A stretch of 55,165 bases of DNA from DATEJJ01 sp039649115 (GTDB lineage: Bacteria; Actinomycetota; Actinomycetes; Mycobacteriales; Micromonosporaceae): positions 1 through 55,165 of the forward strand of contig JBBWZQ010000177.1 in NCBI GenBank assembly GCA_039649115.1. The letters are read 5' to 3'. The position numbers and the translations under genes were made by a program. Position 1 is the stretch's first letter. Each line of letters begins with the position of its first letter. The notes under the pieces are model-generated. The model made no database searches. It was not told the DNA's origin and saw only the letters and a program-made list of their open reading frames with translations. Positions 25,091 through 33,053 of this stretch are shown here, piece after piece.

Positions 25091-25773
25091 GTGCGGCTCC
25101 CGGTGTCGTGGCGGACGAGGCCGTCGCGCAGTTCCACGCGTCGCTGCGTGGCCGCGGCGACCGCGGCGTCGTGGGTGATGACGACGATGGTGGTACCGGC
25201 GGCGTTCAGCTCGCGCAGCAGCGCGAGGATGCCGGCGCCCGTCGCGCTGTCCAGATTGCCGGTCGGCTCGTCGGCCAGCACGACGGCGGGCCGGCCGACC
25301 AGTGCCCGGGCGATCGCGACACGCTGGCGCTCCCCGCCGGACAGCAGCCGGGCCCGGTGGCCGGCGCGGTGGCCGAGCCCCACCCGTTCCAGCGCCGCCG
25401 TGGCCGCCCGGCGGCGCTCGGCGGCCGGTACCCCGCGGTAGAGCAGCCCGGTGGCCACGTTGTCCCGGGCGGTGAGGTGCTCCAGCAGGAAGAACTGCTG
25501 GAACACCACGCCGAGGCGGTGCGCGCGCAGCCCGGAGACCTGCCGGTCGGACAGGCCCTCGGTCGGCTGGCCCCCGATGCGCACCGAGCCGGACGTGGGC
25601 CGGTCCAGCCCGGCGGCGAGGTTGAGCAGCGTGGTCTTGCCCGAGCCGGACGGGCCCAGCACGGCCACCAGCTCTCCACTGTGGATGGTGAGGCTGATGC
25701 CCGCCACCGACTCCACCGGTGGCGTACCCGGGTACACCTTGCGCACCTCGTGAAGTTCCAGGACGGCGCTCAC
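25087..25773 (-). CDS. MacB/LolD-like ABC ATPase
   Basis: The 228-residue ATPase has Walker A GPSGSGKTT, FQQFFLLEHLTARDNV, signature LSGGERQRVAIARAL, Walker B VVLADEPTGNLDSATG and switch VITHD. ADEPTGNLDS identifies the MacB/LolD/FtsE branch. GTG 25773 overlaps the adaptor-gene stop (GTGA), which fixes the start. It powers the FtsX-like permease encoded immediately downstream. Confidence 0.93.
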   Translation of the reverse strand: MSAVLELHEVRKVYPGTPPVESVAGISLTIHSGELVAVLGPSGSGKTTLLNLAAGLDRPTSGSVRIGGQPTEGLSDRQVSGLRAHRLGVVFQQFFLLEHLTARDNVATGLLYRGVPAAERRRAATAALERVGLGHRAGHRARLLSGGERQRVAIARALVGRPAVVLADEPTGNLDSATGAGILALLRELNAAGTTIVVITHDAAVAAATQRRVELRDGLVRHDTGSRT

Positions 25774-26879
25774 GAGACCGGCACCTGTACCAGCTGGCCG
25801 GCGGCCAGGTTGCCGGTGACCTCGACCGAGCCGCTCAGCTCGTCGAACAGGCCCGGCGTGACCTCGACGTACCCGCCGCTCTGCAGCCGGACCTGGTACC
25901 CGCCGCCGGGGCGGGGCAGCAGCGCGACCACCGGTACCAGCAGGACGTTCTTCTTGCTCCCGGTGGTGATCAGGACGCCGGCCGGTGCCTCGTCCAGGTC
26001 CGCGGTGCCGGCCGGCAGGGTGACCTGGATCGTCACCGCCACGGTGGCCGGCGCCTGCTGGCCATTCTGCGACTGCCCGTTCTGCTGATTGGCGGCGGTC
26101 GCGGTACGCGCGACCCGGATCACCCGGCCGGTCGCCGACCCGGTGAACCCGGAGACCGTGACCTGGACCTGGTCGCCCACGCGGATCAGGGACTGCCGGG
26201 AGACCGGGATCTCGGAGCTGACCACCCGGTTGGTCGAGGTGGCGGACAGCACCGCGGCGCCCGGCGCCACCGGGGACCCCGTCGCCACCTGCGCCTGCCC
26301 GATCCGCAGCGGGCCCGGCGCGAACACCAGCGAGCCCTGCGGCAGTGCCCCGGTGCGCTGGCTCGCGGGCAGCCCCCACGCCACCTGCCAGCGGCGCACC
26401 GCGGCGGCGGTCGCCGCGGTGAACCGCTCGTCGACGGCGATCCGCCGGTCCGGGTCCAGGCCCAGGGCGACCAGGTTGGCCTCCAACTGCCGCACGTCCG
26501 GACCGGGTGCCACCCCGGGCGCCAGGTCGCGGTACGCGGGCACGGTGCCGTAGAGCAGCCGCACCGGCTGGTTCGCGACCCGGTACAGGATGCCGCCGCG
26601 GCGCACCGTCGAACCGGCGGCGGCGACCGCGGTGAGGATCCCCGGCGCGCCCTGGTGTGCGACCGGGTACGAGCCGTCGAAGCCGAGCGTGCCGGTGAAC
26701 CGCTCCCGCTCGGCGACGGCACCACGGGTCACCGCCGCGGTACCCGTCGCCACCGCCGCGGCCGGCGGGGCGGACCGGGGCCGGTCGGCGACCGCCCACC
26801 CGGTGCCCACCACCGCCACCCCGATCGCCGTCACCGCGGCACCCAGCCCCGCCCGGCGGGTGACGCGCCTGCCACTCAT
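25770..26879 (-). CDS. MacA/HlyD-like periplasmic adaptor with peptidoglycan-binding domain
   Basis: This 369-residue secreted or anchored protein has an N-terminal hydrophobic segment (LGAAVTAIGVAVVGTGWAVA), a split lipoyl/barrel-sandwich region and a beta-barrel (GDQVQVTVSGFTGSATGRVIRVA). Inserted near residues 125-170 is a PG_binding_1-like module (DVRQLEANLVALGLD...DERFTAATAAAVRRWQ), suggesting contact with cell wall. Such adaptors accompany MacB-like pumps in Gram-positive bacteria. ATG 26879 overlaps the lipoprotein stop (ATGA). Confidence 0.85.
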   Translation of the reverse strand: MSGRRVTRRAGLGAAVTAIGVAVVGTGWAVADRPRSAPPAAAVATGTAAVTRGAVAERERFTGTLGFDGSYPVAHQGAPGILTAVAAAGSTVRRGGILYRVANQPVRLLYGTVPAYRDLAPGVAPGPDVRQLEANLVALGLDPDRRIAVDERFTAATAAAVRRWQVAWGLPASQRTGALPQGSLVFAPGPLRIGQAQVATGSPVAPGAAVLSATSTNRVVSSEIPVSRQSLIRVGDQVQVTVSGFTGSATGRVIRVARTATAANQQNGQSQNGQQAPATVAVTIQVTLPAGTADLDEAPAGVLITTGSKKNVLLVPVVALLPRPGGGYQVRLQSGGYVEVTPGLFDELSGSVEVTGNLAAGQLVQVPVS

Positions 26880-27460
26880 GAGAATCTCAGCCCTTCGCTC
26901 CAGTACTTCTTGCAGGCCTGCATGGCCGCGACCACGCGCGGCGACTTGCCCTCGGTCTCGATCGGCGAGCCGTGCAGCGGGAAGCTGCCGTCCGCCCTCG
27001 GGTCCGGCCAGTCCGGCACGCCGTTCTCGCGGACACACCTGGCGTACTGGCGCAGCTTCGGCACGTCGGCCGCGGTCGGGCCGCGCCGCCCGTTCGCGCC
27101 GCTCCCCCCGTTGTCGCCCAAGGCCTCGGGTGGGATCCGGTCCTCGACCGTCTTGCACGCCTGCCGCGCCGCGTCGAAGTTCTGCCGCGTCGCCGTGTCC
27201 ACCGAGTTCTCGTCCGGGACGACGACCTTTCCGTTCTGCACCCGCACGTCCGGCATCCCCGGCGCGCCGTGCTCGCGGACGCACCGGACCAGATCGTTGA
27301 CCAGTACCTGCAGCCGCGCGTCGCTCATCGCGGTCGGCGAGGCGGACGCGGACGCGTGCGCCTGCCCACGTGACGAGCACCCGGCGAGCGCGGGTACCGC
27401 GACGAGCCCGGCGAGCGCAACGCCCACCGCCCCCTTGATCAATCTGCCCTTGGTCTGCAC
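26876..27460 (-). CDS. Secreted lipoprotein with duplicated CVREnGvP...PDP motif
   Basis: A 194-residue lipoprotein whose signal ends in VPALAGCSS (lipobox LAGC). The mature protein carries two copies of a cysteine-bearing unit: RCVREHGAPGMPD with a second cysteine in QACKTVEDR, and RCVRENGVPDWPDP with QACKKYW. Each unit therefore has two cysteines about 50 residues apart and could form a disulfide. The function is not recognised. GTG 27460 has AGAAGGAGG ending 6 nt upstream, a very strong site, and it is the first gene of the pump/two-component operon. It may be the ligand-binding or substrate component for the pump or the kinase. Confidence 0.8.
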   Translation of the reverse strand: MQTKGRLIKGAVGVALAGLVAVPALAGCSSRGQAHASASASPTAMSDARLQVLVNDLVRCVREHGAPGMPDVRVQNGKVVVPDENSVDTATRQNFDAARQACKTVEDRIPPEALGDNGGSGANGRRGPTAADVPKLRQYARCVRENGVPDWPDPRADGSFPLHGSPIETEGKSPRVVAAMQACKKYWSEGLRFS

Positions 27461-27489
27461 GATGGCCTCCTTCTGCCACCGTGACCCTG

Positions 27490-27545
27490 CCAAGGCGGGC
27501 CGCCACGCACATCACCACCGAGTGGCGGTCCGCATGCCCCCTTGG
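27490..27545. terminator. Two-part stem-loop between subtilase gene end and pump operon start
   Basis: Outer arms CCAAGG (27490-27495) and CCTTGG (27540-27545) enclose an inner perfect stem CCGCCAC (27500-27506) and GTGGCGG (27522-27528). It lies just downstream of the subtilase stop (27559) and upstream of the lipoprotein start, where a terminator is expected. No long T-run is present, as is usual in such GC-rich genomes. Confidence 0.5.
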
Positions 27546-27558
27546 AGGGAGCGACGGC

Positions 27559-29583
27559 TCACCGGACGGTGAGCGTCACCGTCGCCTGGTGCGTGCGGGA
27601 GCCGGCCGTCGCGGTCACCAGCACGGTGAACGTGCCGCGCGGCGTGCCGGACGCGGTCGAGACGGTCAGTGTCGCGGAACCCGGCGCGGGTACCGGATCG
27701 GCCGACCAACCGGCCGTGCTGCCGGCGGGCAGGCCGCCGGCGGACAGCGCGACGGTGCCGGCGAATCCGGCGACCGAGCCCACCGACACGGTGACCGCGC
27801 CGGACTGGCGCCGGGTCAGGGACAGCGTGGCCGGGCTGGCGGATACCGTGAAGTCCGGCGGCGGCGTGACCACCAGGCGGGCCGTCGCGCCGTGCGCGGC
27901 CGTCCCGCTCTGGGCCGTCACGGTCAGGGGGTACGTGCCCGGCGCGAGCGCGGCGGCGGTGACCGTCACCGTTGCGGTACCGGCGCCGCCGGTGACGACC
28001 GTAGGGGTGGCGCTCCACCTGCCCTGCGCCGCGGACAGGCCGGTGAGCCCGAGGGTGACGTCGCCGGTGAAGCCGTTCACCGGGCTCACCGAGACGGCGT
28101 AGGTGACCGACCCGCCGGCGGTCGTGCTCGCCGTCGCCGGCGCGACGGACACCAGGTAGTCGGGTGCGGTGGACAGCCACCGGTACGCGGCGAGCGCGTC
28201 GAGGCGCCCGTACCCGTAGGTGCTGTCCCCGCCGGGCGGCCCGAGGTCCACCGCGCCACCGGTCAGCGCGGCCGACTGCCGCTCGGCCGGCAGGCCCGGT
28301 TGGGCGCAGCGCAGCAGGGCCAGTGCCCCGGCGACGTGCGGTGCGGCGACGGAGGTGCCGGTCGCGTACACGTACAGGCCGTACAGGTCGGTGGTGAGCA
28401 CGTCGACGCCGGGCGCGGCCAGTGCCGGAGCGACCGGCTCGCCGCACGGCGACGGCCCCCTGCCGCTGGACGGGTCGATCGCGTCCGCGGCGTCGACCGA
28501 GCCCACCGCGAACGCCTCGGGGTTGGTGGCCGGGTTGCCGATCGTGCCGGCCGTCGGGCCGGAGTTGCCGGCGGCGAAGACCGGCAGGATGCCGGCGGCC
28601 CGCAGGTTGGCCAGGTCGAGCTGGAAGTCGCGGTTGCAGCCGCCCGCGGCGAAGGTCCACGAGTTGTTCACCACGTCCGGCGCGTCGGCGGTGGCCGGGT
28701 CGCCGTCCGGGTCCAGCAGCCACTGGAGTCCACGATGGACGGTGGTGGCGGTGGCGACGCCGCGGTCATTGAAGATCTTTACAGCGATCCACCGGGCGTC
28801 GGGTGCCACCCCGATCGCGGTGCCGCCCGCGTCCCCGCCGACCATCACGCCCATCGTCGCGGTGCCGTGCCCGTTGACGTCCGTGGGTGTCGCGGGATGC
28901 TGGCCGTTCGGGTCGAACCAGCTGTTCGTCCCGCCCCGCCAGCGACCGGCCAGGTCCGGGTGGGTCACGTCCACGCCGGTGTCCAGGCTCGCCACGACCG
29001 TGCCCTGGCCGCGGAAGCCCAGCGCCCACATGGCCGGCGCGTTGATCTGGGCGAGGTTGGGCTCGGCCGGCGCGTCCGCCACGGTGGCCGCGCGCACCCG
29101 CGCGGCCGGCACCCCCGGTCCCGGTGCCGGCGGCGCCCGGAGCGTCAGGTCGGGCCGCACCTCCCGCACGTCGGGCCGGGCGGCGATGCGGCGGACCACG
29201 GCGGGCGTCGCGGTGATGGCGACGGCGTCGATGATCCACAGCGGTTCGACGCGGGTCACCAGATGCCGTGCGCGGGCGGCGGCCAGGTCGGCGAGCAGCG
29301 GGCGCTGGCTCGCGCCGGCCCGCGCGCGCAGGCCCCGCTCCAGCGCGGCGAGGTGCCCGGCCCGGCCGGGCACCCGGACGGTGGACGGGTCGAGCTGCGA
29401 CCGGAGCACCGCGACCACGCCGACCATCGCGGTCGGGCCGGTGCGGGCGAGCGCCTCCCGCAGCGAGGGATCGAGGACCGGCGCGGCGCCCGGCAGGTCG
29501 GCCGGGCTGGCCGAGGCGGCGGGAGCGCCGGCCAGCAGCGCCAGCCCCACGGCGCCGGCCAGGCACGCGACCCGCACTCTCAC
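27559..29583 (-). CDS. Secreted subtilisin-like serine protease (S8) with C-terminal Ig-like repeats
   Basis: This 674-residue protein has a signal peptide (ends near ASASPAD), a propeptide, and a catalytic domain with Asp in SLDTGVDVTHPDL, His in NGHGTATMG, oxyanion Asn in FAAGNSGP and Ser in GTSVAAPHVAGA. Two beta-sandwich repeats follow, starting at about 510 (YLVSVAPATASTTAGGSVTY) and 590 (DFTVSASPATLSLTRRQSGAV). GTG 29583 overlaps the CopCD stop by four bases, so it is the last gene of the copper/beta-helix operon. It may process the large secreted protein or oxidases of that operon. Confidence 0.92.
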   Translation of the reverse strand: MRVRVACLAGAVGLALLAGAPAASASPADLPGAAPVLDPSLREALARTGPTAMVGVVAVLRSQLDPSTVRVPGRAGHLAALERGLRARAGASQRPLLADLAAARARHLVTRVEPLWIIDAVAITATPAVVRRIAARPDVREVRPDLTLRAPPAPGPGVPAARVRAATVADAPAEPNLAQINAPAMWALGFRGQGTVVASLDTGVDVTHPDLAGRWRGGTNSWFDPNGQHPATPTDVNGHGTATMGVMVGGDAGGTAIGVAPDARWIAVKIFNDRGVATATTVHRGLQWLLDPDGDPATADAPDVVNNSWTFAAGGCNRDFQLDLANLRAAGILPVFAAGNSGPTAGTIGNPATNPEAFAVGSVDAADAIDPSSGRGPSPCGEPVAPALAAPGVDVLTTDLYGLYVYATGTSVAAPHVAGALALLRCAQPGLPAERQSAALTGGAVDLGPPGGDSTYGYGRLDALAAYRWLSTAPDYLVSVAPATASTTAGGSVTYAVSVSPVNGFTGDVTLGLTGLSAAQGRWSATPTVVTGGAGTATVTVTAAALAPGTYPLTVTAQSGTAAHGATARLVVTPPPDFTVSASPATLSLTRRQSGAVTVSVGSVAGFAGTVALSAGGLPAGSTAGWSADPVPAPGSATLTVSTASGTPRGTFTVLVTATAGSRTHQATVTLTVR

Positions 29584-31607
29584 CGGGCGTCCTCCCCGGC
29601 GCGGACCGGCTCACGGCCGGGGACCGGCTCACCGGCGCGGACCGGCTCACGGCCGGGGACCGGCTTACCGGTGCGGTCCGGCTCGTCGGTGCGGTCCGGC
29701 TCGTCGGTGCGGTCCGGCTCGTCGGTGCGGTCCGGCTCGTCGGTGCGGTCCGGCTCGTCGGTGCGGTCCGGCTCACCGGTGCGGTCCGGCTCACCGGCGA
29801 GGTTCGTCCGCCAGCGGCGGCCGGACACCACGAACCACCAGACGGCGGTGGCCAGCAGGGCCGCGAGGACGACCTGCGCGGCCACGGTGGTGGCCGGGGC
29901 GAGGCGGGCGCCGGCCGGGGTCGCGGCGCCGACCGGCGCCGCCGCGACGGACCAGTCGACGGGTATCGTCGTCCGCCGGCCGGCCCGGTCGATCACCGCG
30001 GTGAGCCGCACCGGCCCGGTCGCGTCGAGCTGGCCGGTGCCCACGTAGCTGCCCGGCCCGATCCGCCGCAGCGGTACCGACCGGGCGCTGCCGCCCTGGA
30101 CCAGCTGCACCGCGACGCGGTCGATCGGCGCGGGAGCCGGGCGGCGGGCGCTCGCCGCGAGAACGGTCAGGGCGTTGGCGCCGGGCTGGTTGGGCGTCAC
30201 GGAGACCGACAGGACCAGGTCGGCCGCGCCGCCGGTGAGCGTCTGCGCGGCCTGCGCCGGCGCCGGCGAGACGGCCGCGGACCGGTCCGGCGCGGTCTCC
30301 GCGAGCACCCCGACCGCGACCAGGATCAGCGCGCCGACGGCCAGCTCGGCGAGCACGAGCCGGCGGGACACCGGCCGGTACCGGCCGGCGCGGCGGCGCA
30401 GCCCGCGCACCATGTTGGCCAGCCCGAGACCGCACAGCACGGCCACCAGCGCGACCTTCACCAGCAGGGCGTGCCCGTACGCCGTGCCCGGCAGCGCGCG
30501 GACGAACTCGACCTGCCGGCCGGCGGCGTACAGGCCGGTCGCCACCGCGAGCCCGCCCGCGAGCACCAGCAGGCGGGTCAGCGGGCGCCGGTACGCGCCC
30601 AGCAGGCCGTCGCGACGGGCACGCGGCAGCAGCAGCACGGCGAGGGCCGCGACCGTGCCCAGCCACAGGCACGCGGCGGCGATGTGCGCGGTCTGCACGG
30701 CAACCGCCAGGGGCCGAGCATCCTCCACTGTGGACGCGTGCCCGGTGGCCGCGGTGACCGCCGCGACAACCAGGACGAGCCCGGTGGCGCCCCACCATGC
30801 GGACCGGTGGGCACCGCGCCGCGCGGCGTGCAGCAGGACCGCCAGCCCGCCGAGCGCGACCTCCCGCACCAGCCACAGCTGGCCCCAGCGGGTACCGGTC
30901 ACCAGCGGGACCACCCGCGCGGTGCCGGTGCGGCTCGCCTCCGCCACGAGATCGGCGAAGCCCACCCACGCGGCGAGCACGGCGCAGATCGCGGCGACCG
31001 CGAGGAGCCGCCGGCGCGCGTCCAGCACCCCGGGTGCCAGCGTCCTGGAAAGATCGGGAGGCGCGCGGCCGAGCACCGGGCCGGCGAGCGCCAGCGCGCC
31101 GGTCAGCAGCGCGAGCAGGCACAGGCCGAGCCAGCGCAGCGCGACCGCACCGGCTGTCGCGCCGGTGCCCACCTGCGCGGGGACGATCGCGGGCCCGCGG
31201 GACGCGTGGACCACCGTGAAGACGAGCACGCCGGTGGTCACGTGGCCGTCCCGCTCCCCCAGCACCTGCCAGGCCACCCCGTAGGACCCGGCACCGAGGC
31301 GGGGCAGGTCCAGGGTGACGCGGTGCGGGTCGCCGCCGGCCGCGCGGGTGCGGGTACCGGCCACCGCCCGGCCGTCGGCGTCCACCAGCCGTACCGAGCT
31401 GAACCGGGCCGCCACCTCCTCGCTGAACCGCAGCACCACCGCGGCCGGCGCCCCGGATACCGTCGCCCCGTTGGCGGGCACCGAGCCGACCAGTACCGCG
31501 TGCGCGGCGGCGGGCCGTGCCGGCAGCAGCACCAGCAGGCCCGCCACGACGATCAGCGCCGCCCGGGCGGCCGCTCGCCGCCACCGCGACTCACACGACC
31601 GGGACAT
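29580..31607 (-). CDS. CopC-CopD fusion protein with a hexapeptide-repeat tail
   Basis: A 675-residue copper-handling membrane protein. The signal peptide leaves an N-terminal HAVLVGSVPANGA, where the histidine is the CopC copper ligand; ERDGH supplies the second Asp/His set. CopD-like membrane helices follow (about eight, including AVQTAHIAAACLWLGT), then an extracytoplasmic domain, a final helix (ALLATAVWWFVVSG) and a cytoplasmic tail. The tail is nearly all GEPDRT/DEPDRT repeats encoded by a minisatellite. ATG 31607 overlaps the preceding gene by 17 bp. Role: copper uptake or delivery, presumably to the oxidases of the operon. Confidence 0.9.
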   Translation of the reverse strand: MSRSCESRWRRAAARAALIVVAGLLVLLPARPAAAHAVLVGSVPANGATVSGAPAAVVLRFSEEVAARFSSVRLVDADGRAVAGTRTRAAGGDPHRVTLDLPRLGAGSYGVAWQVLGERDGHVTTGVLVFTVVHASRGPAIVPAQVGTGATAGAVALRWLGLCLLALLTGALALAGPVLGRAPPDLSRTLAPGVLDARRRLLAVAAICAVLAAWVGFADLVAEASRTGTARVVPLVTGTRWGQLWLVREVALGGLAVLLHAARRGAHRSAWWGATGLVLVVAAVTAATGHASTVEDARPLAVAVQTAHIAAACLWLGTVAALAVLLLPRARRDGLLGAYRRPLTRLLVLAGGLAVATGLYAAGRQVEFVRALPGTAYGHALLVKVALVAVLCGLGLANMVRGLRRRAGRYRPVSRRLVLAELAVGALILVAVGVLAETAPDRSAAVSPAPAQAAQTLTGGAADLVLSVSVTPNQPGANALTVLAASARRPAPAPIDRVAVQLVQGGSARSVPLRRIGPGSYVGTGQLDATGPVRLTAVIDRAGRRTTIPVDWSVAAAPVGAATPAGARLAPATTVAAQVVLAALLATAVWWFVVSGRRWRTNLAGEPDRTGEPDRTDEPDRTDEPDRTDEPDRTDEPDRTDEPDRTGKPVPGREPVRAGEPVPGREPVRAGEDAR
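29599..29670. repeat. 36-bp direct repeat pair inside the CopCD tail
   Basis: Two 36-bp units (29599-29634 and 29635-29670) differ at one base near the end (ctcaccg against cttaccg). They encode GREPVRAGEPVP-type repeats at the extreme C-terminus and adjoin the 18-bp array. Confidence 0.9.
29671..29796. repeat. 18-bp minisatellite, seven tandem copies, inside the CopCD tail
   Basis: The unit is gtgcggtccggctcgtcg on the plus strand. Five copies are identical and the last two (29761-29796) end in caccg. It encodes (E/D)PDRT(D/G) hexapeptides on the minus strand and keeps the reading frame, so copy number changes would only lengthen the acidic/basic tail. Confidence 0.95.
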
Positions 31608-32079
31608 GTTCCACCTGGGCGTCGCCCAGCAGCACGGTCACCCGGCTGCCGCGGTGCACCCAGCTGCCCGGGTTCTCGAAGACGAGGTAGTACGTCTCCG
31701 CGAGCTTGAACTGTCCACTGTGGGCATGGTCCATGAGGAGCCGGCTGAGCACCAGGCCGCTGCGCTCGTCGACGAGCGCGGGCGGGGTGCCCGTCCCGTG
31801 CAGCGAGGCGGCCAGGCCCGGATCGACGACCTGGTACCGCAGGTCCACCAGGCCACCGGCGCCGGACAGCGCCACCCGTACCAGCTTGACGCCGCTGCGG
31901 CGCACCAGGCCGTCCGCGTCCACCGGTGGCCGCCGCCAGTTCGCCGGTACCGCGGCGGCCGGCGCGGCGGCGGCCCGGGCCCGCGCGTGCAGCAGCGAGA
32001 ACACGACCACCGTGGCGCCGACCGCCAGCACGACGCCCAGCGTCACGCCGAGCAACCGGACGCCGGGCCGGGGCATCAC
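31591..32079 (-). CDS. Small membrane-anchored protein of the multicopper-oxidase operon
   Basis: This 162-residue protein has one N-terminal membrane segment (LLGVTLGVVLAVGATVVVFSLL) and an extracytoplasmic beta-rich domain with LRYQVVDPG, LVDERSG, MDHAHSGQFKLAETYYLVFENPG and RGSRVTVLLGD. The DHAHSG segment could bind a metal. The function is unknown. GTG 32079 overlaps the upstream stop (GTGA); ATG 32076 is the next codon. It sits between a cupredoxin protein and CopCD, so a role in copper transfer is possible. Confidence 0.7.
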   Translation of the reverse strand: MMPRPGVRLLGVTLGVVLAVGATVVVFSLLHARARAAAAPAAAVPANWRRPPVDADGLVRRSGVKLVRVALSGAGGLVDLRYQVVDPGLAASLHGTGTPPALVDERSGLVLSRLLMDHAHSGQFKLAETYYLVFENPGSWVHRGSRVTVLLGDAQVEHVPVV

Positions 32080-33035
32080 GGCACCTGGATGAAGGTGAGC
32101 ATGCCGCCCGGCGTGTGGTTCGGGCTCGCCGGCGTGCCGTTGGTGAGGTGGAGCTGCCGGTTGTAGAGCGCGAACCGGGTGCCGGCGGCGGGGATGGTCA
32201 CGATGGCGTCCTCGGTGCCGCCGGCCGGGACGGTCTCGGCGACCGCGTCGAACGGGTTGTTCAGCTCGTGCGCGTCCCGCGCGATCACGTGCTCGTGCGC
32301 GCCGAGCAGGAGCATGGTGGTGTTGTCGAAGCCCGCGTTGAGGTAGCGCAGCAGCACCCGGGTGCCCGCGGCCACCCCGTGGACCGGATCGGTGTCCGGG
32401 TACGCCTTGCCGTTGATGAGCCAGTACGTCGCGTGGTACCCGTGGATGTCCGCGGTGCCGGGGTTGGCGTTGAAGGCCGGGTCGATCGCGCTGAGCACCA
32501 GTGGCGCCTCGCGGTCGTAGGCGCTGCCCGCGCCGCCGTACGCCCGGCCCGCGGTGGGTGGGCGCACGATCATCGCGCCGTACAGGCCCATCGCCAGCTG
32601 CCGGCCGGCCGCCGCCGCGCTCTGGTACAGGTAGGTGCCTGGCGCCGAGGCGGTGAAGGTGTACGCGACGGTCGCGTGCGCCGGCACGGGCGCCGCACCT
32701 TCATTGACCACCTCGCCCGGCGCCTCGAACGACACGGGCTCGGCCAGATCGTTGTGTACCGCGATCCGGACGGTGTCGTTCTGCGCGATGTCCAGCAGCG
32801 GGCCGGGTACGTGGGGGGTTACGCCGGCACACGTGGGCTGGTTGGTGGCGTCGGGTACCGCGAGGGCGAAGCCCCAGATGTTCGCGGTGACGCCACCGGG
32901 CAGGGTGATGCTTCCCGCCTCGACGCACAGGTCTATGGACACCGGCTGCGCCGAAGCCGGCGTTCCCACCAGGATGCCCGCCGCCGCGACCACGGCGAGC
33001 ACGAGCAGCGACCTGATCTTCTGGTGTGCGGGCAC
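32076..33035 (-). CDS. Secreted cupredoxin-type protein lacking usual copper ligands
   Basis: A 319-residue protein with a signal peptide (LVLAVVAAAGILVGTPASAQ) and two cupredoxin-like domains resembling multicopper oxidases. Where the first domain should have HWHG it has SFEAPGE, and where YHCH is expected it reads YLYQSAAAAGRQLAMGLYG. The second domain keeps scattered histidines (GAHEHVIARDAHE) but no HCH-type motif. It is probably a structural or electron-transfer partner rather than a full oxidase. GTG 33035 has AAGGAG upstream. Its first domain is most like that of the next upstream gene. Confidence 0.8.
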   Translation of the reverse strand: MPAHQKIRSLLVLAVVAAAGILVGTPASAQPVSIDLCVEAGSITLPGGVTANIWGFALAVPDATNQPTCAGVTPHVPGPLLDIAQNDTVRIAVHNDLAEPVSFEAPGEVVNEGAAPVPAHATVAYTFTASAPGTYLYQSAAAAGRQLAMGLYGAMIVRPPTAGRAYGGAGSAYDREAPLVLSAIDPAFNANPGTADIHGYHATYWLINGKAYPDTDPVHGVAAGTRVLLRYLNAGFDNTTMLLLGAHEHVIARDAHELNNPFDAVAETVPAGGTEDAIVTIPAAGTRFALYNRQLHLTNGTPASPNHTPGGMLTFIQVP

Positions 33036-33053
33036 GGCGTCGACTCCTTGCGC

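Noticed and set aside
29599..29796. Possible CRISPR array
   Set aside because: Units are contiguous with no spacers and lie in frame in the CopCD gene, so it is a coding minisatellite.
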